Origin: Synechococcus sp. NB0720_010
Lineage (GTDB): Bacteria; Cyanobacteriota; Cyanobacteriia; PCC-6307; Cyanobiaceae
Assembly: GCF_023078835.1 (NCBI RefSeq)
Contig: NZ_CP090898.1
Span: forward strand, 1,924,045-1,988,044
DNA length: 64,000 nt
Direction of reading: 5' to 3'
A program made the position numbers and the translations under genes. This document shows positions 18,456 through 31,050 of the stretch, piece by piece. Below the pieces are notes generated by a model. That model searched no databases. It was not told the DNA's origin and saw only the letters and a list, made by a program, of their open reading frames with translations. The stretch's first letter is position 1, and the number at the start of each line of letters is the position of its first letter.

Positions 18456-19261
18456 CGATGCTTTCTCTTGCGATGCCAGAAGGCTTGGAGCAGCTGGGGC
18501 TACTGCTGGATCAGGTGGCCGAGCGACAGCGACAGGACTTTGGCCAGCTGGATTCCGAAGCCAAGGCCGACGGGAGCCTGATCACGGCCTGTGACCGCTG
18601 GAGCGATGCCACCTTGGTCAAAGGTTTGGCTGAGCTCTATCCCGGTGAGGGGGTGCTGAGCGAGGAAGGCAGTCAGTCGGTTCCGACCTCGGAGGCCTAC
18701 TGGGTGGTGGACCCCCTGGATGGGACGACCAACTTCGCGGCTGGGATTCCCTATTGGGCGATTTCCCTGGCCCGCTTTGAGAACGGAGTCCCGGTGCTGG
18801 GGGTGTTGGACGTACCGCCCCTGCGTCAGCGGATCGTGGCGATTCGAGGCGGTGGAGCTTGGCGCAAGGACAAGAAATTGGGTGCCCCTTCGGCCCGCAA
18901 TCAGGTGGTCGGTTGTGCGTCGCTTTGCAGCCGCTCGATTGGGGTGCTGCAGAAGCTTCCGAATCAGCGTTTCCCCGGGAAGATTCGGCTGCTGGGGGTG
19001 GCCAGCTTGAACCTGGTGAGTGTGGGCATGGGGCAGACCATCTCAGCCTTGGAGGCCACACCGAAGATTTGGGACCTGGCTGCCGCATGGCTGGTGCTCC
19101 AGGAACTGAATTGCCCGATGGATTGGCTGGTGCGGGATCCAGCTCAGCTCAAACCCGGGGAGGATCTAAGTGAGGCCAACTTCCCTGTGCTGGCGGCGCG
19201 CAACGCGGAGACCCTGGCGCGCTTCAAGCCCTGGGCGGACGCTCTGGTGGCCCGTGTTTGA
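18452..19261 (+). CDS. Inositol monophosphatase family protein
   Basis: 269 residues from a GTG that overlaps the stop of the PucC-family gene. The metal-binding motif VVDPLDGTTNFAAG lies near residues 86-99 and the second motif KIWDLAAAW near residue 205; an upstream LSEEG supplies the other metal ligand. The family hydrolyses sugar phosphates such as inositol 1-phosphate, fructose 1,6-bisphosphate or histidinol phosphate, and the substrate here cannot be told. The gene ends directly at the presumed rRNA promoter. Confidence 0.9.
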   Translation: MTMLSLAMPEGLEQLGLLLDQVAERQRQDFGQLDSEAKADGSLITACDRWSDATLVKGLAELYPGEGVLSEEGSQSVPTSEAYWVVDPLDGTTNFAAGIPYWAISLARFENGVPVLGVLDVPPLRQRIVAIRGGGAWRKDKKLGAPSARNQVVGCASLCSRSIGVLQKLPNQRFPGKIRLLGVASLNLVSVGMGQTISALEATPKIWDLAAAWLVLQELNCPMDWLVRDPAQLKPGEDLSEANFPVLAARNAETLARFKPWADALVARV

Positions 19262-19288
19262 CGGAGTGGGGGTTGATGGTGTTATGGT
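19258..19288 (+). promoter_or_regulatory. Candidate rRNA operon promoter
   Basis: TTGACG at 19258-19263 is a good -35 box and overlaps the stop codon of the preceding gene. TATGGT at 19283-19288 (spacer 19) or the overlapping TTATGG at 19282 (spacer 18) could be the -10 box. This would start transcription near 19296, giving a leader of about 580 bases before 16S. Predicted by eye; the -10 is weak. Confidence 0.4.
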
Positions 19289-19320
19289 TATGTGCTGCGA
19301 GCAAACCGAAAGGTGAGTGA

Positions 19321-19440
19321 GCAGCGAACTGAAAGCTGGGGCGACCTGGTGATGTAGGTTCGATCAGCGGCTGAGACGCCGCTGAGAACCGAAAGCCGAG
19401 GGAACTCGGTGATGTAAGTTCAACAAGCGGTCGCGAGGCC
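19321..19440 (+). repeat. Tandem 60-base hairpin repeat in the rRNA leader
   Basis: Bases 19321-19380 and 19381-19440 align without gaps at about 43 of 60 positions. Each unit can fold into two hairpins. The first is CTGGG/CCTGG with loop GCGA in unit A (19336-19349) and CCGAG/CTCGG with loop GGAA in unit B (19396-19409); both loops fit GNRA and one pair changes from G-C to A-T. The second is GCGGC/GCCGC in unit A (19367-19382) and GCGGTC/GGCCGC with a GCGA loop in unit B (19427-19442). GTGATGTA follows the first hairpin in both. A degenerate related stretch with ACC-GAAA-GGT lies just upstream (19305-19314). Nothing in it codes for protein. Confidence 0.75.
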
Positions 19441-19502
19441 GCGGACCGAGAGCCCGAAAGACCTGAGAGGGTCGAGCTGAAAAGCGTGTGGCGACCGGAG
19501 CA

Positions 19503-19528
19503 CCTGGACAACTGAACGTTTAGGAACT
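19503..19528 (+). promoter_or_regulatory. boxA-like element and 5' arm of the 16S processing stem
   Basis: CCTGGACAACTG at 19503-19514 matches CCTTGACAACTG at 21862-21873 in the 16S-23S spacer in 11 of 12 bases; this is the place and form of a boxA antitermination signal. It is followed at 19515-19528 by AACGTTTAGGAACT, the exact reverse complement of 21478-21491 beyond the 3' end of 16S. The two arms can pair across the whole 16S rRNA, as in RNase III processing stems. The remainder of the leader to 19873 shows no gene. Confidence 0.7.
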
Positions 19529-19873
19529 GACGCTTTCACTGCGTTAGTCGCTGTCTGAGGCCGAGAGGTTGAGGGTAGTGGTTAACGAAGATGCAGTGAG
19601 GGTGTGAGGTCCCGTCAAAAATTTTTTAGTTGTGGAAGCTCATTGCTTGCATGATCTATTGATTTCACGGTCAAGGATTGTGTCGGTGTGCAGTGAGTGG
19701 AGCAACGACCGGATCTGAGATCCTGGAAAGTCTGAACGAAAGAAATTTTGTTTTGCACTCTTTGAACGCTTCTGTCAGAGGAAGTGGCATCAACTGCGAC
19801 AGTGCGCCAGTGCTGGAGTGGGTGAAGCAAATCAAATTGAGGCTGCGTAAGCGGTCAAGAGGATTTGATCTAC

Positions 19874-21349
<1,476 letters not shown>

Positions 21350-21477
21350 CAGGGAGACAAACAACGATTTTGATGCCTGAGTACTTTTATTCTTAGGCCG
21401 AAATCCTGTCACCTTAGGTCGATCGGTACCTCAACTTCAATCCTGTGAGTCGCAAGACTGCACAACGATTGATTTTT

Positions 21478-21491
21478 AGTTCCTAAACGTT
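21478..21491 (+). promoter_or_regulatory. 3' arm of the 16S processing stem
   Basis: AGTTCCTAAACGTT is the exact reverse complement of leader bases 19515-19528. Pairing of the two would loop out 16S rRNA for RNase III-type cleavage. It lies between the 16S 3' end and tRNA-Ile. Confidence 0.65.
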
Positions 21492-21523
21492 GTCTAGGTC
21501 ACCCCATAGAGGGTTCACTTCCT

Positions 21524-21597
<74 letters not shown>

Positions 21598-21622
21598 TTC
21601 CAAAATCCATTTTGGATCATTT

Positions 21623-21695
21623 GGGGGTTTAGCTCAGTTGGTAGAGCGCCTGCTTTGCAAGCAGGATGTCAGCGGTTCGAGTCCGCTAACCTCCA
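21623..21695 (+). tRNA. tRNA-Ala (TGC)
   Basis: A 73-base cloverleaf with anticodon TGC in CTTTGCAAG, T-loop GGTTCGAGTCC and acceptor GGGGGTT/AACCTCC. The third acceptor pair is G-U, the identity mark of alanine tRNA. CCA is not encoded. It follows tRNA-Ile by 25 bases. Confidence 0.96.
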
Positions 21696-22100
21696 CTAAC
21701 ACTACTGAACTCCTAAGCCAGGAAGAGCTTCTTGGTTGGTGACTAGACGTTGTTCCAAAGAATCCACTGGTTCGTCCAGTCGTATTCAGCCTCAGCTCAT
21801 GTCCGATAACGGATTGAGCTGATGCTGAATTCACTCCTGAGAAGGAGAGGATTTAGCAGAACCTTGACAACTGCATAGGTGAGTCTGGAAAGACAAAAGC
21901 ATCTCATAGAGGCTAGTTCGCAAGAACTAGTAATTCTATTTTTGAGAGCCGAGACCTTCTAGCGTTCTTCCCAATCCGCCGAGGAGCGGGGAGTTTGATC
22001 CTTGTTTCTAACTGGTGAGTGAGCAGAGAAATCTGCTGATTGACTAAGAGAAACTTGAGAGAATGGGCCTCAACAGCCTGAAGCGTTAGGAGGATTAATT
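21696..22100 (+). other. Spacer between tRNA-Ala and 23S rRNA
   Basis: About 405 bases without a gene. It holds a boxA-like CCTTGACAACTG at 21862-21873, the counterpart of the leader copy, and an inverted repeat around GGCTAGTTCGCAAGAACTAG near 21911-21930. The last bases, TTGGTCAAGC at 22099-22108, begin the helix that closes 23S rRNA. Confidence 0.7.
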
Positions 22101-24976
<2,876 letters not shown>

Positions 24977-25123
24977 ATCTCATCTCTCAAAACACAGTGA
25001 CTGCAGAGTCAATGTGGAGAGCTTTTGACTTCCAGAGCGAGAGTTTGCTGTTGACGCAAGTCAATCAGCCAATCAACTCGTAACCTATGCAGTTCTCAGG
25101 GTTCACCTGAGAGCGAATCTCTA

Positions 25124-25240
25124 TCCTGGTGTCCATGGCGCAGTGGAACCACTCCGATCCATCTCGAACTCGGCTGTGAAACGCTGTAGCGCCGACGATA
25201 TTTGGGGGGTAGCCCCCTGAGAAAATAGGTCGATGCCAGG
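25124..25240 (+). rRNA. rrf: 5S ribosomal RNA
   Basis: About 117 bases, beginning TCCTGGTGTCCATGGCGC and ending GATGCCAGG, which pair to form helix I. The conserved CCATCTCGAACTCGG segment lies near 25160. Last gene of the rRNA operon, followed after about 75 bases by a terminator. Confidence 0.95.
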
Positions 25241-25315
25241 TAAAACATTCGCTCCAACAACTCAATCCATGCTGCTCTCTTTTGATGAGATGAGCCATGG
25301 GTTGAGACGAGAAAG

Positions 25316-25337
25316 CCACCCCAAAAGGGTGGTTTTT
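25316..25337 (+). terminator. rRNA operon terminator
   Basis: CCACCC pairs with GGGTGG around a CAAAA loop and is followed by TTTTTTT. It lies about 75 bases after 5S on the plus strand. Confidence 0.9.
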
Positions 25338-25365
25338 TTGTGCCTGGAAGAATGGGCTTACGCAT

Positions 25366-25399
25366 AAAAGAGGCCGCCGGGGATCACTCCCTGGCGGTC
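25366..25399 (-). terminator. Terminator of the fpg-mtnB-mtnC operon
   Basis: On the minus strand GACCGCC...GGCGGCC forms a long stem of about ten pairs with one wobble, closed by a four-base loop, then CTTTTATG. It lies about 40 bases beyond the stop of the last operon gene and faces the rRNA terminator. Confidence 0.75.
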
Positions 25400-25441
25400 T
25401 TGGCGTTCAAATCAAACCTGAATCAGGTCTGATTCAATCAA

Positions 25442-25837
25442 TCAGGAGCGGTGCACGTGCACTTGTTTCCAGTTGCCGCTGAGCTTTTGCCAGATCCGGG
25501 TTTCGCAGCAGCGGGCCGTGACGGGATCACCATTGACGAGTTTCTGGGTCAGGCGGGTGTAGCTCACCACCACTGATTCATCGCTCAGCCAGCGCAGATG
25601 CGGGCGCGCCATCGTCACGTTCACGGCTGCTGGGGCTTGCGTCGAATCCCCCGGCAGTTCGAAGTAGTAGCGATGGAACGGCAGGCCTTCCACCAAGTGC
25701 CCTTCGCTTTCGGCTTCAAAGCAGCTGACGTCTTCGGCGCAGACGGCCGAGTAGGCCTGCCAATCACCTGAGGCCACGCTATTGAGCATGGCTTGATTCA
25801 GTCTGAGGATCTCTTGATCGCGCTCGCTAAAAGCCAT
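25442..25837 (-). CDS. SnoaL-like / CaMKII-association-domain protein
   Basis: 131 residues with the NTF2-like fold pattern: an N-terminal helix ending in LNSVASGDWQAYSAVCAEDVSCF, then EGLPFHRYYFEL, and a final strand WKQVHVHRS. This matches the domain family that includes the association domain of calcium/calmodulin kinase II and small stand-alone bacterial proteins (DUF4440-like). Its ligand is unknown; such proteins are often oligomers. Its start overlaps the end of mtnC by 11 bases, so it is the last gene of the operon. Confidence 0.78.
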   Translation of the reverse strand: MAFSERDQEILRLNQAMLNSVASGDWQAYSAVCAEDVSCFEAESEGHLVEGLPFHRYYFELPGDSTQAPAAVNVTMARPHLRWLSDESVVVSYTRLTQKLVNGDPVTARCCETRIWQKLSGNWKQVHVHRS

Positions 25838-26573
25838 CGCCAGGATTCAGTCCGCTGTAATCACTGATCCTCGCAAAGCGTCCGGCATCCCGTGCTGGGT
25901 TGCCCTCTCGATCGCTGAACAGTGTCTTCATCCCCGCTGCATCCGCTGCCTCCAGTTCTTGCAGTGCATCGCTGATGAACAGGACATCCGACGGGGCAGT
26001 CCCCATGGATTTGGCAATCATCAGATAGCTCTCCTTCGCTTGTTTGATTCCCGTTTTGGTGTCAAACCAGTGTTGGAACAGAGGCCTGAAATCTCCTGCT
26101 TGGCAATGGCCATAGAGAAGTTGTTGTGCAGGGACGGACCCAGAGGAATACACCGCCAAGGTCAATCCGGCGTCATGCCAGCGATTTAGAGCCTCAGCAA
26201 CATCGTGAAAGAGCGGTGCGACGATTTCGCCTGACGCATAGCCCGATCGCCAGATTCTTCCCTGGAGATCTTTGAGTTCCGTCAGCTTGATGTCCCTTGC
26301 AATCAGTTGCTTCAGGTATTGCGCAACCGCCTTGATTCCGATCGGAGAGTCTTGTCCTTGTGCTTCGAGAAGGGCAATGGCCTCGGGGTGGACATCCTCT
26401 TTCCATGCCATCTCTACGCCTTGAAGCAAGCTTTTGATCTCGGCTTCGTCCTGGTGTTGCTCGAGGTAGCGCTCGAGGCAGGAACTGGCATAGGGAAAGA
26501 GCACATCGGCGACAAAACTCACGGGACAGGTTGTCCCTTCGATATCAAGAAGGATGTGCGTAACGGTCATCAT
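25827..26573 (-). CDS. mtnC: Enolase-phosphatase E1
   Basis: 248 residues of the haloacid dehalogenase superfamily. MtnC enolises and dephosphorylates diketo-methylthiopentyl phosphate to the acireductone in methionine salvage. The first motif is LLDIEGTTCP with the catalytic aspartate and the glutamate typical of this enzyme; VYSSGSVPAQ is motif II, the lysine in GIKQAKESY motif III, and LFISDALQELEAADAAGM motif IV. It directly follows mtnB with adjacent stop and start codons. Confidence 0.93.
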   Translation of the reverse strand: MMTVTHILLDIEGTTCPVSFVADVLFPYASSCLERYLEQHQDEAEIKSLLQGVEMAWKEDVHPEAIALLEAQGQDSPIGIKAVAQYLKQLIARDIKLTELKDLQGRIWRSGYASGEIVAPLFHDVAEALNRWHDAGLTLAVYSSGSVPAQQLLYGHCQAGDFRPLFQHWFDTKTGIKQAKESYLMIAKSMGTAPSDVLFISDALQELEAADAAGMKTLFSDREGNPARDAGRFARISDYSGLNPGDGF

Positions 26574-27212
26574 TTATTTGGCCAGGATTGCCTCGAGAAG
26601 CAGTTGCCTCCAGCGCTGCTCCAGTAGAAACTCCAAGATCTCCAGGTGACGCATCGCGCTACCCAGGCTGCGTCCCCAGGCATAGAGCCCGTGGCCGGCA
26701 ATCAGTAGTCCCTGGGGTGCGTTGCTCAGCAGCGGTCTGGCCTGCGCTGACAGTTCAGCGAGGTTCTGATTGTTCGCCAGGACAGGGATCTCCACGGAGC
26801 AGTCGTGGGTGTTGATGCCATCCAGCCCCTTGAGCATCTCCAGGCCGCTCAGCTCGAGCTTGCCCTGTTTGCTCTTCAGGGCCCACTGGGAGAGGAGCGT
26901 TCCGGCCTGCGAATGGGTGTGCAGCACTGCACCGGCTCCGCAGGTTTTCACGATCTCCAGGTGCAGGGCGGTCTCGGCGCTGGCTTTGCCATTGCCCAGC
27001 ACCACATGCCCTTCCCGATTCACCTGAATCAGATCGATCGGAGCAACCGCCCCCTTGTGCACTCCGCTGGGAGCCATCAGCAGGCGAATGGGGTCCCCAT
27101 CCAGCAGACAGCTGAAATTGCCGCCCGTCCCGTCGCACCAGCCCCGCCGATGGATCTCAGCCATCGCTCCGCACAGGGCCTTGGCGAGGGCTGTGGTGTT
27201 GGCATCGGGCAT
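26574..27212 (-). CDS. mtnB: Methylthioribulose-1-phosphate dehydratase
   Basis: 212 residues of the class II aldolase family. MtnB dehydrates methylthioribulose 1-phosphate in methionine salvage. Features are GNFSCLLD near the N-terminus, GKASAETALHLEI, the zinc-binding HTHSQAGTLLS, and AGHGLYAWGRSLG with a further zinc histidine. I chose the ATG at 27212, just inside the gap after fpg; a longer frame would overlap fpg extensively. Context with mtnC removes most doubt over related aldolases. Confidence 0.93.
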   Translation of the reverse strand: MPDANTTALAKALCGAMAEIHRRGWCDGTGGNFSCLLDGDPIRLLMAPSGVHKGAVAPIDLIQVNREGHVVLGNGKASAETALHLEIVKTCGAGAVLHTHSQAGTLLSQWALKSKQGKLELSGLEMLKGLDGINTHDCSVEIPVLANNQNLAELSAQARPLLSNAPQGLLIAGHGLYAWGRSLGSAMRHLEILEFLLEQRWRQLLLEAILAK

Positions 27213-27225
27213 CGTTGCGTCCCGC

Positions 27226-28083
27226 TCAGGGGGTTCTTCCACCCTGGCAGGAGGGGCACCAGTGGCTGCTGCGGCCGCCCAACTTGTCACGACGGATCGG
27301 TGTGCCGCAGACCCGGCAGGGCTCGCCGGTGCGGCGGTAGACCCAGGCGGCATTGCCGTAGTTCCCATTGGTTCCGCTCAGGTCACGGAAATCACTGAAG
27401 GTGGTGCCGCCCGCTCCAATGCTGGTGGTCAGCACCTCCACCAAGGCGCCGTGCAGCCGCTCCAACTGCTTGAGCTTGAGCGATCCGGCACGCTCCTCCG
27501 GCGCGATACCGCTCATGAACAGCGACTCATCCGCGTAGATATTCCCCACCCCGGCCACCAGGGACTGATCGAGGAGGGCCGTCTTGATGGCCCGCGATGA
27601 CCCTTTGAGTTTCTGCCGTAGGTACTGGGGCGTGAAGGCCGCGCTGAAGGGTTCTGGGCCCAGCCGTTTCAGACCCGTCATGACCGATTCCAGGGGTTCA
27701 CCGGGGGGGACCCACCACATCTCACCGAAGCTGCGCAGATCCACAAAGCGCAGCTCCTGGCCTTCGGGATTCCAGAACCTCACGCGCGTGTGGCTGCAGG
27801 GGGCCTTGGCCGTCTCCATCCAGAGGAACTGACCGGTCATCCGCAGGTGCACCCCCCAGTGCCCGGCGTCGGCCCCTGCTCGCTTGAGGCTGGCCATCAG
27901 ATATTTGCCGCGTCTCATCCATTGATCGACGCTGCATCCCTCGAGGGCGGAGCAGAACTGCGCGGGGACCGGGGGAGCGGCAATGGCCCGGGCCCGCAGC
28001 ACCTCGACCCGCTCAATCGTGAAGCCGCGGGTCTGGCGTTCGAGTCCGCGGCGCACCGTTTCCACTTCGGGGAGCTCTGGCAC
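27226..28083 (-). CDS. mutM: Formamidopyrimidine-DNA glycosylase
   Basis: 285 residues. The enzyme (also called Fpg) excises 8-oxoguanine and other oxidised bases and cuts the strand. Catalysis needs an N-terminal proline after removal of the initiator, which fixes the start at the GTG at 28083, giving (M)PELPEVETVRRGLE. Other features are QSLVAGVGNIYADESLF near the helix-two-turn-helix and a C-terminal zinc finger CRVCGTPIRRDKLGGRSSHW then CPSC. It heads the operon with mtnB and mtnC. In phototrophs oxidative base damage is a constant load, and psaE lies just upstream. Confidence 0.95.
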   Translation of the reverse strand: MPELPEVETVRRGLERQTRGFTIERVEVLRARAIAAPPVPAQFCSALEGCSVDQWMRRGKYLMASLKRAGADAGHWGVHLRMTGQFLWMETAKAPCSHTRVRFWNPEGQELRFVDLRSFGEMWWVPPGEPLESVMTGLKRLGPEPFSAAFTPQYLRQKLKGSSRAIKTALLDQSLVAGVGNIYADESLFMSGIAPEERAGSLKLKQLERLHGALVEVLTTSIGAGGTTFSDFRDLSGTNGNYGNAAWVYRRTGEPCRVCGTPIRRDKLGGRSSHWCPSCQGGRTP

Positions 28084-28133
28084 CCGTGATCCCTGACCGT
28101 TGGTGGCCACAGGTTGCCACGCAGACCAGACAG

Positions 28134-28166
28134 CAAAAATCCCCGACCTGAACCCAGGCCGGGGAT
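28134..28166 (-). terminator. psaE terminator
   Basis: On the minus strand an 11-base stem with one mismatch (ATCCCCGGCCT with AGGTCGGGGAT) and a six-base loop is followed by TTTTTGC. It lies about 25 bases after the psaE stop and before mutM. Confidence 0.85.
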
Positions 28167-28191
28167 CACTGCGAGATCTTGAGCGCCTGGA

Positions 28192-28401
28192 TCAGGCCTT
28201 CTCGAGTTCGCTCTCGGCGAAGTTGTTGGTGTTGATGCCGCCTTCGGAGCCGCTGACGCCGTTGTAGTTCACCTTCTCGAAGCGCACCACGACGGGGTAA
28301 CGGATGCCGGAGGTGTCGATGGAGGCAACGGTGCCCACATCGTTGAACCAGTAGGACTCAGGACGCTTGATGCGCACCTTGTCACCGCGGGAGATGGCCA
28401 T
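28192..28401 (-). CDS. psaE: Photosystem I reaction center subunit IV
   Basis: 69 residues. PsaE sits on the stromal side of photosystem I and helps dock ferredoxin and cyclic electron flow. The SH3-like sequence is complete: [38 protein letters not shown] and [19 protein letters not shown]. It has its own terminator. About 110 bases to the divergent gene at 28512 must carry its promoter. Confidence 0.97.
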   Translation of the reverse strand: MAISRGDKVRIKRPESYWFNDVGTVASIDTSGIRYPVVVRFEKVNYNGVSGSEGGINTNNFAESELEKA

Positions 28402-28511
28402 CGCTGCGCTGTAAAGGGGTGGCTGTCATTGGGAATTTACCCGTAGCGAGAGTCCCCAAAGCCAGCCCGTCACGAAACGTGGCACCATCGACCTCCACCG
28501 AGCGTTTCCCC

Positions 28512-29555
28512 ATGGCCGAGGCCCCCTCCTTCAGCCTCGACTTGCCTGATCCCGAAAGCGACAGCATTAGCTCGATGGAGTTCCTGGCCCGCATTGAGGA
28601 GGCCTGGGCCATTTGTGATCGCTTTGACCTGCAGACCGAGATCTGGCGGGGCCGGATCCTGCGCAGCGTCCGGGACCGGGAGCGCCGCGGCGGCGATACC
28701 CGCGGGGGCGGCTTCCTGCAGTGGTTGCGGGAACAGGAAATCAGCAAAACCCGGGCCTACGCCCTGATTCAGCTGGCCGAATCCGCCGATCACATGCTCG
28801 GGGAGGGGGTCCTGGAGGAGACCAGCGTCAACAACTTCTCCAAGCGGGCCTTCATGGAGACAGCCCAGTCCGATCCAGAGGTGCAGTTGATGATCGGCGA
28901 GGCCGCCAATGACGGCCAGCAGATCACCCGTAAACAGGTGCGTCAACTCACCGACGAGTTCACGGCAGCCACCAGCCCGCTTCTGCCGGAAGAGATTCGG
29001 GAACGCACAGCGAACAATCTGCTTCCGCCCAAGGCCGTTGCCCCCCTGGTGAAGGAGCTGGCCAAGCTGCCCGACGATCAGCAGGAGGATCTCCGCAAGG
29101 TTCTGCGTGAGGAGCCCGAGCTCGAGCGGGTCAAGGACGTCACCAGCACCGCCCGTTGGCTGAGCAAAGCCTCGGAAGCCGGCCTGGCCGTTCGGGCCTT
29201 CCAGCAGGGGGAGCTGGATCTCGATAAGGCGATGCAGGAGGCCCTGCGTCTCGATGCCCTGGGACTGCTCTCCGATGCCGTTGGGCAAGCCCAGGCCCTG
29301 GAATCGGCGGTCCTCAAGCTCCACACCAGCTGGCGCCGCCTCAACGGTCTTCAGGAGCGCCTCTGGGTCGAGAGCGGCAGCAGCACCCCCCACCTGCGGG
29401 AGTTGCTGACCGCTCTGCAAACCCTCAGCGGCAACACCATGCGCGTCTCCCTCGGGGAACTCGCCGGCGGTAAGCGCGTGCGCTTGCAGTTGGTGGAGGA
29501 ATCCCCCGATCAGCTCGAGGCTCCGGCGATCGCGGTGCTGGCTCAGGCCGGCTGA
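28512..29555 (+). CDS. Conserved protein with HTH-like segment, upstream of recQ
   Basis: 347 residues from the ATG at 28512. I do not recognise the family with certainty. After an acidic N-terminus the stretch GGFLQWLREQEISKTRAYAL looks like a helix-turn-helix similar to DUF3102 or ParB-type DNA-binding segments. The middle is charged and helical (QITRKQVRQLTDEFTA, DDQQEDLRKVLREEPEL), and the C-terminus has VRLQLVEESPDQLEAPAIAV. It ends ten bases before recQ on the same strand, suggesting co-expression and perhaps a DNA-related role. Confidence 0.7.
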   Translation: MAEAPSFSLDLPDPESDSISSMEFLARIEEAWAICDRFDLQTEIWRGRILRSVRDRERRGGDTRGGGFLQWLREQEISKTRAYALIQLAESADHMLGEGVLEETSVNNFSKRAFMETAQSDPEVQLMIGEAANDGQQITRKQVRQLTDEFTAATSPLLPEEIRERTANNLLPPKAVAPLVKELAKLPDDQQEDLRKVLREEPELERVKDVTSTARWLSKASEAGLAVRAFQQGELDLDKAMQEALRLDALGLLSDAVGQAQALESAVLKLHTSWRRLNGLQERLWVESGSSTPHLRELLTALQTLSGNTMRVSLGELAGGKRVRLQLVEESPDQLEAPAIAVLAQAG

Positions 29556-29565
29556 GATCCGCCTG

Positions 29566-31050
29566 ATGAGCGATCCCCTCGACTCCGCCCTCCAGGAGCA
29601 CTTCGGCTGGTCTGCCTTCCGCCCTGGCCAGCGCCCGGTGATTGAGGCGATGCTCGCTGGCCAGGACTGCCTGGCGGTGCTCCCCACCGGTGCGGGGAAA
29701 TCCCTCTGTTATCAACTCCCAGCCTTGGTCCGGGAGGGTCTGGTGCTGGTCATCTCGCCCCTGGTGGCGTTGATGGAGGACCAGGTGCAACACCTGCAGC
29801 GAAGGGGCATTCCAGCGGCCTGCCTGCACCGCGGTCTGGATCCCATGCGCCGGCGAGACCTGCTGCAGCGGGTGCGCAGCAATCGCCTGCGCTTGCTTTA
29901 TCTGGCGCCCGAACGGCTCCAGGTGGAGGCCACCCGGCGCTTGCTGGAGGAGATTCACGAGGAGGGGAAACTCGTCGGGCTGGCCATTGATGAGGCCCAC
30001 TGCATCAGTGCCTGGGGCCATGACTTCCGCCCGGACTACCGCCGCCTGGGTCAGTTGCGCCGGCTCTGCCCTGGGGTGCCGGTGGTGGCCCTCAGTGCCA
30101 CCGCAGCCCCCCGGGTCCGCGCCGATCTGATTCGCCTGCTGGAGCTGCGGCGTCCCCTGATTCAGGTGCGCTCAGCCCGGCGCGACAACCTGTCTTATGT
30201 GATGCGCCGTCGTCCGGCGGACCCCCTGCCGGAGGTCCTCAAGGCGCTGGAGGAGGCGCGCGGAGCGGTCCTGATCTATGCCCGAACCCGGCGCTCTGTG
30301 GAGAGCTGGGCCAAGCGCCTTAGCGACAGCGGAGTCGAGGCGATCGCCTATCACGCCGGGATGGATCCAGAGAGTCGTGCCCTGGCCTTGACCCATTTCC
30401 AGGAGCACGAGATGCCCGTCCTGGTGGCCACCGTGGCCTTTGGCATGGGTGTCGATCGGCCGGATGTGGGCTTGGTGCTGCACCTGGATCTTCCGGCCAG
30501 CACCGAGGGGTACCTCCAGGAGTCCGGCCGCGCCGGCCGTGATGGCCTGCCCGCCCGCTGCATCGTGCTCTTTGACCCCGAGGACCGCTCCAGCCTGGCC
30601 TGGGCCATTCGCTCCTCGGCCGAGGAATCCGGGGATCCCCAGGACCGCACCCGGGCTGAGCTCTCTCAGCAGAAGCTGCGGCGGATGGAGGCGGTTGCGG
30701 AGGGGGCGGGCTGCCGTGAGCAGGCCCTGCTGCTCTCGGTGGGGGAGCTCGTTCCTCCCTGCGGTCGCTGCGATCGATGCAGCCAGGCCCCGCGGGTGCG
30801 GGACTGGTCTGAGATGGCCTCCCAGGTCCTGGAGCAACTGGACCAACGCAGCGGTGTGGATCTGCGCAGCCTTGGCGAGGACCTGGCCAAGGCCGAAGGG
30901 GATGAGGTCGATCAGTGGCGCTGGTTAGCGCGGCGCCTGGTGCAGGAGGACCTGATCAGCGAAAGCGATGACGGCAGTCAGCGCCTTTGGCTCAGGCCTG
31001 CGGGCCGACGCTTCCTGCGCCAGCCCTGGACCCTGAAGCTGGCGGCCTGA
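29566..31050 (+). CDS. recQ: ATP-dependent DNA helicase RecQ-like
   Basis: 494 residues. The helicase core is complete: FRPGQRPVIEAMLAGQDCL, motif I LPTGAGKSLCYQLPAL, motif II AIDEAHCISAWGHDFRPDYR, SATAAPRVRADL (motif III) and motif VI QESGRAGRDGLPA. The RecQ zinc region has C-EQALLLSVGEL then PPCGRCDRC. It is shorter than E. coli RecQ (about 610): a winged-helix part follows the zinc region but the HRDC domain is absent. RecQ unwinds DNA 3' to 5' in recombinational repair. Confidence 0.92.
   Translation: MSDPLDSALQEHFGWSAFRPGQRPVIEAMLAGQDCLAVLPTGAGKSLCYQLPALVREGLVLVISPLVALMEDQVQHLQRRGIPAACLHRGLDPMRRRDLLQRVRSNRLRLLYLAPERLQVEATRRLLEEIHEEGKLVGLAIDEAHCISAWGHDFRPDYRRLGQLRRLCPGVPVVALSATAAPRVRADLIRLLELRRPLIQVRSARRDNLSYVMRRRPADPLPEVLKALEEARGAVLIYARTRRSVESWAKRLSDSGVEAIAYHAGMDPESRALALTHFQEHEMPVLVATVAFGMGVDRPDVGLVLHLDLPASTEGYLQESGRAGRDGLPARCIVLFDPEDRSSLAWAIRSSAEESGDPQDRTRAELSQQKLRRMEAVAEGAGCREQALLLSVGELVPPCGRCDRCSQAPRVRDWSEMASQVLEQLDQRSGVDLRSLGEDLAKAEGDEVDQWRWLARRLVQEDLISESDDGSQRLWLRPAGRRFLRQPWTLKLAA

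Noticed and set aside
28470-29687. A 405-codon minus-strand frame opposite the gene before recQ
   Set aside because: No recognisable domain, and it crosses the recQ start. The plus-strand frame has a consistent helix-rich composition, a plausible start and good spacing to recQ.
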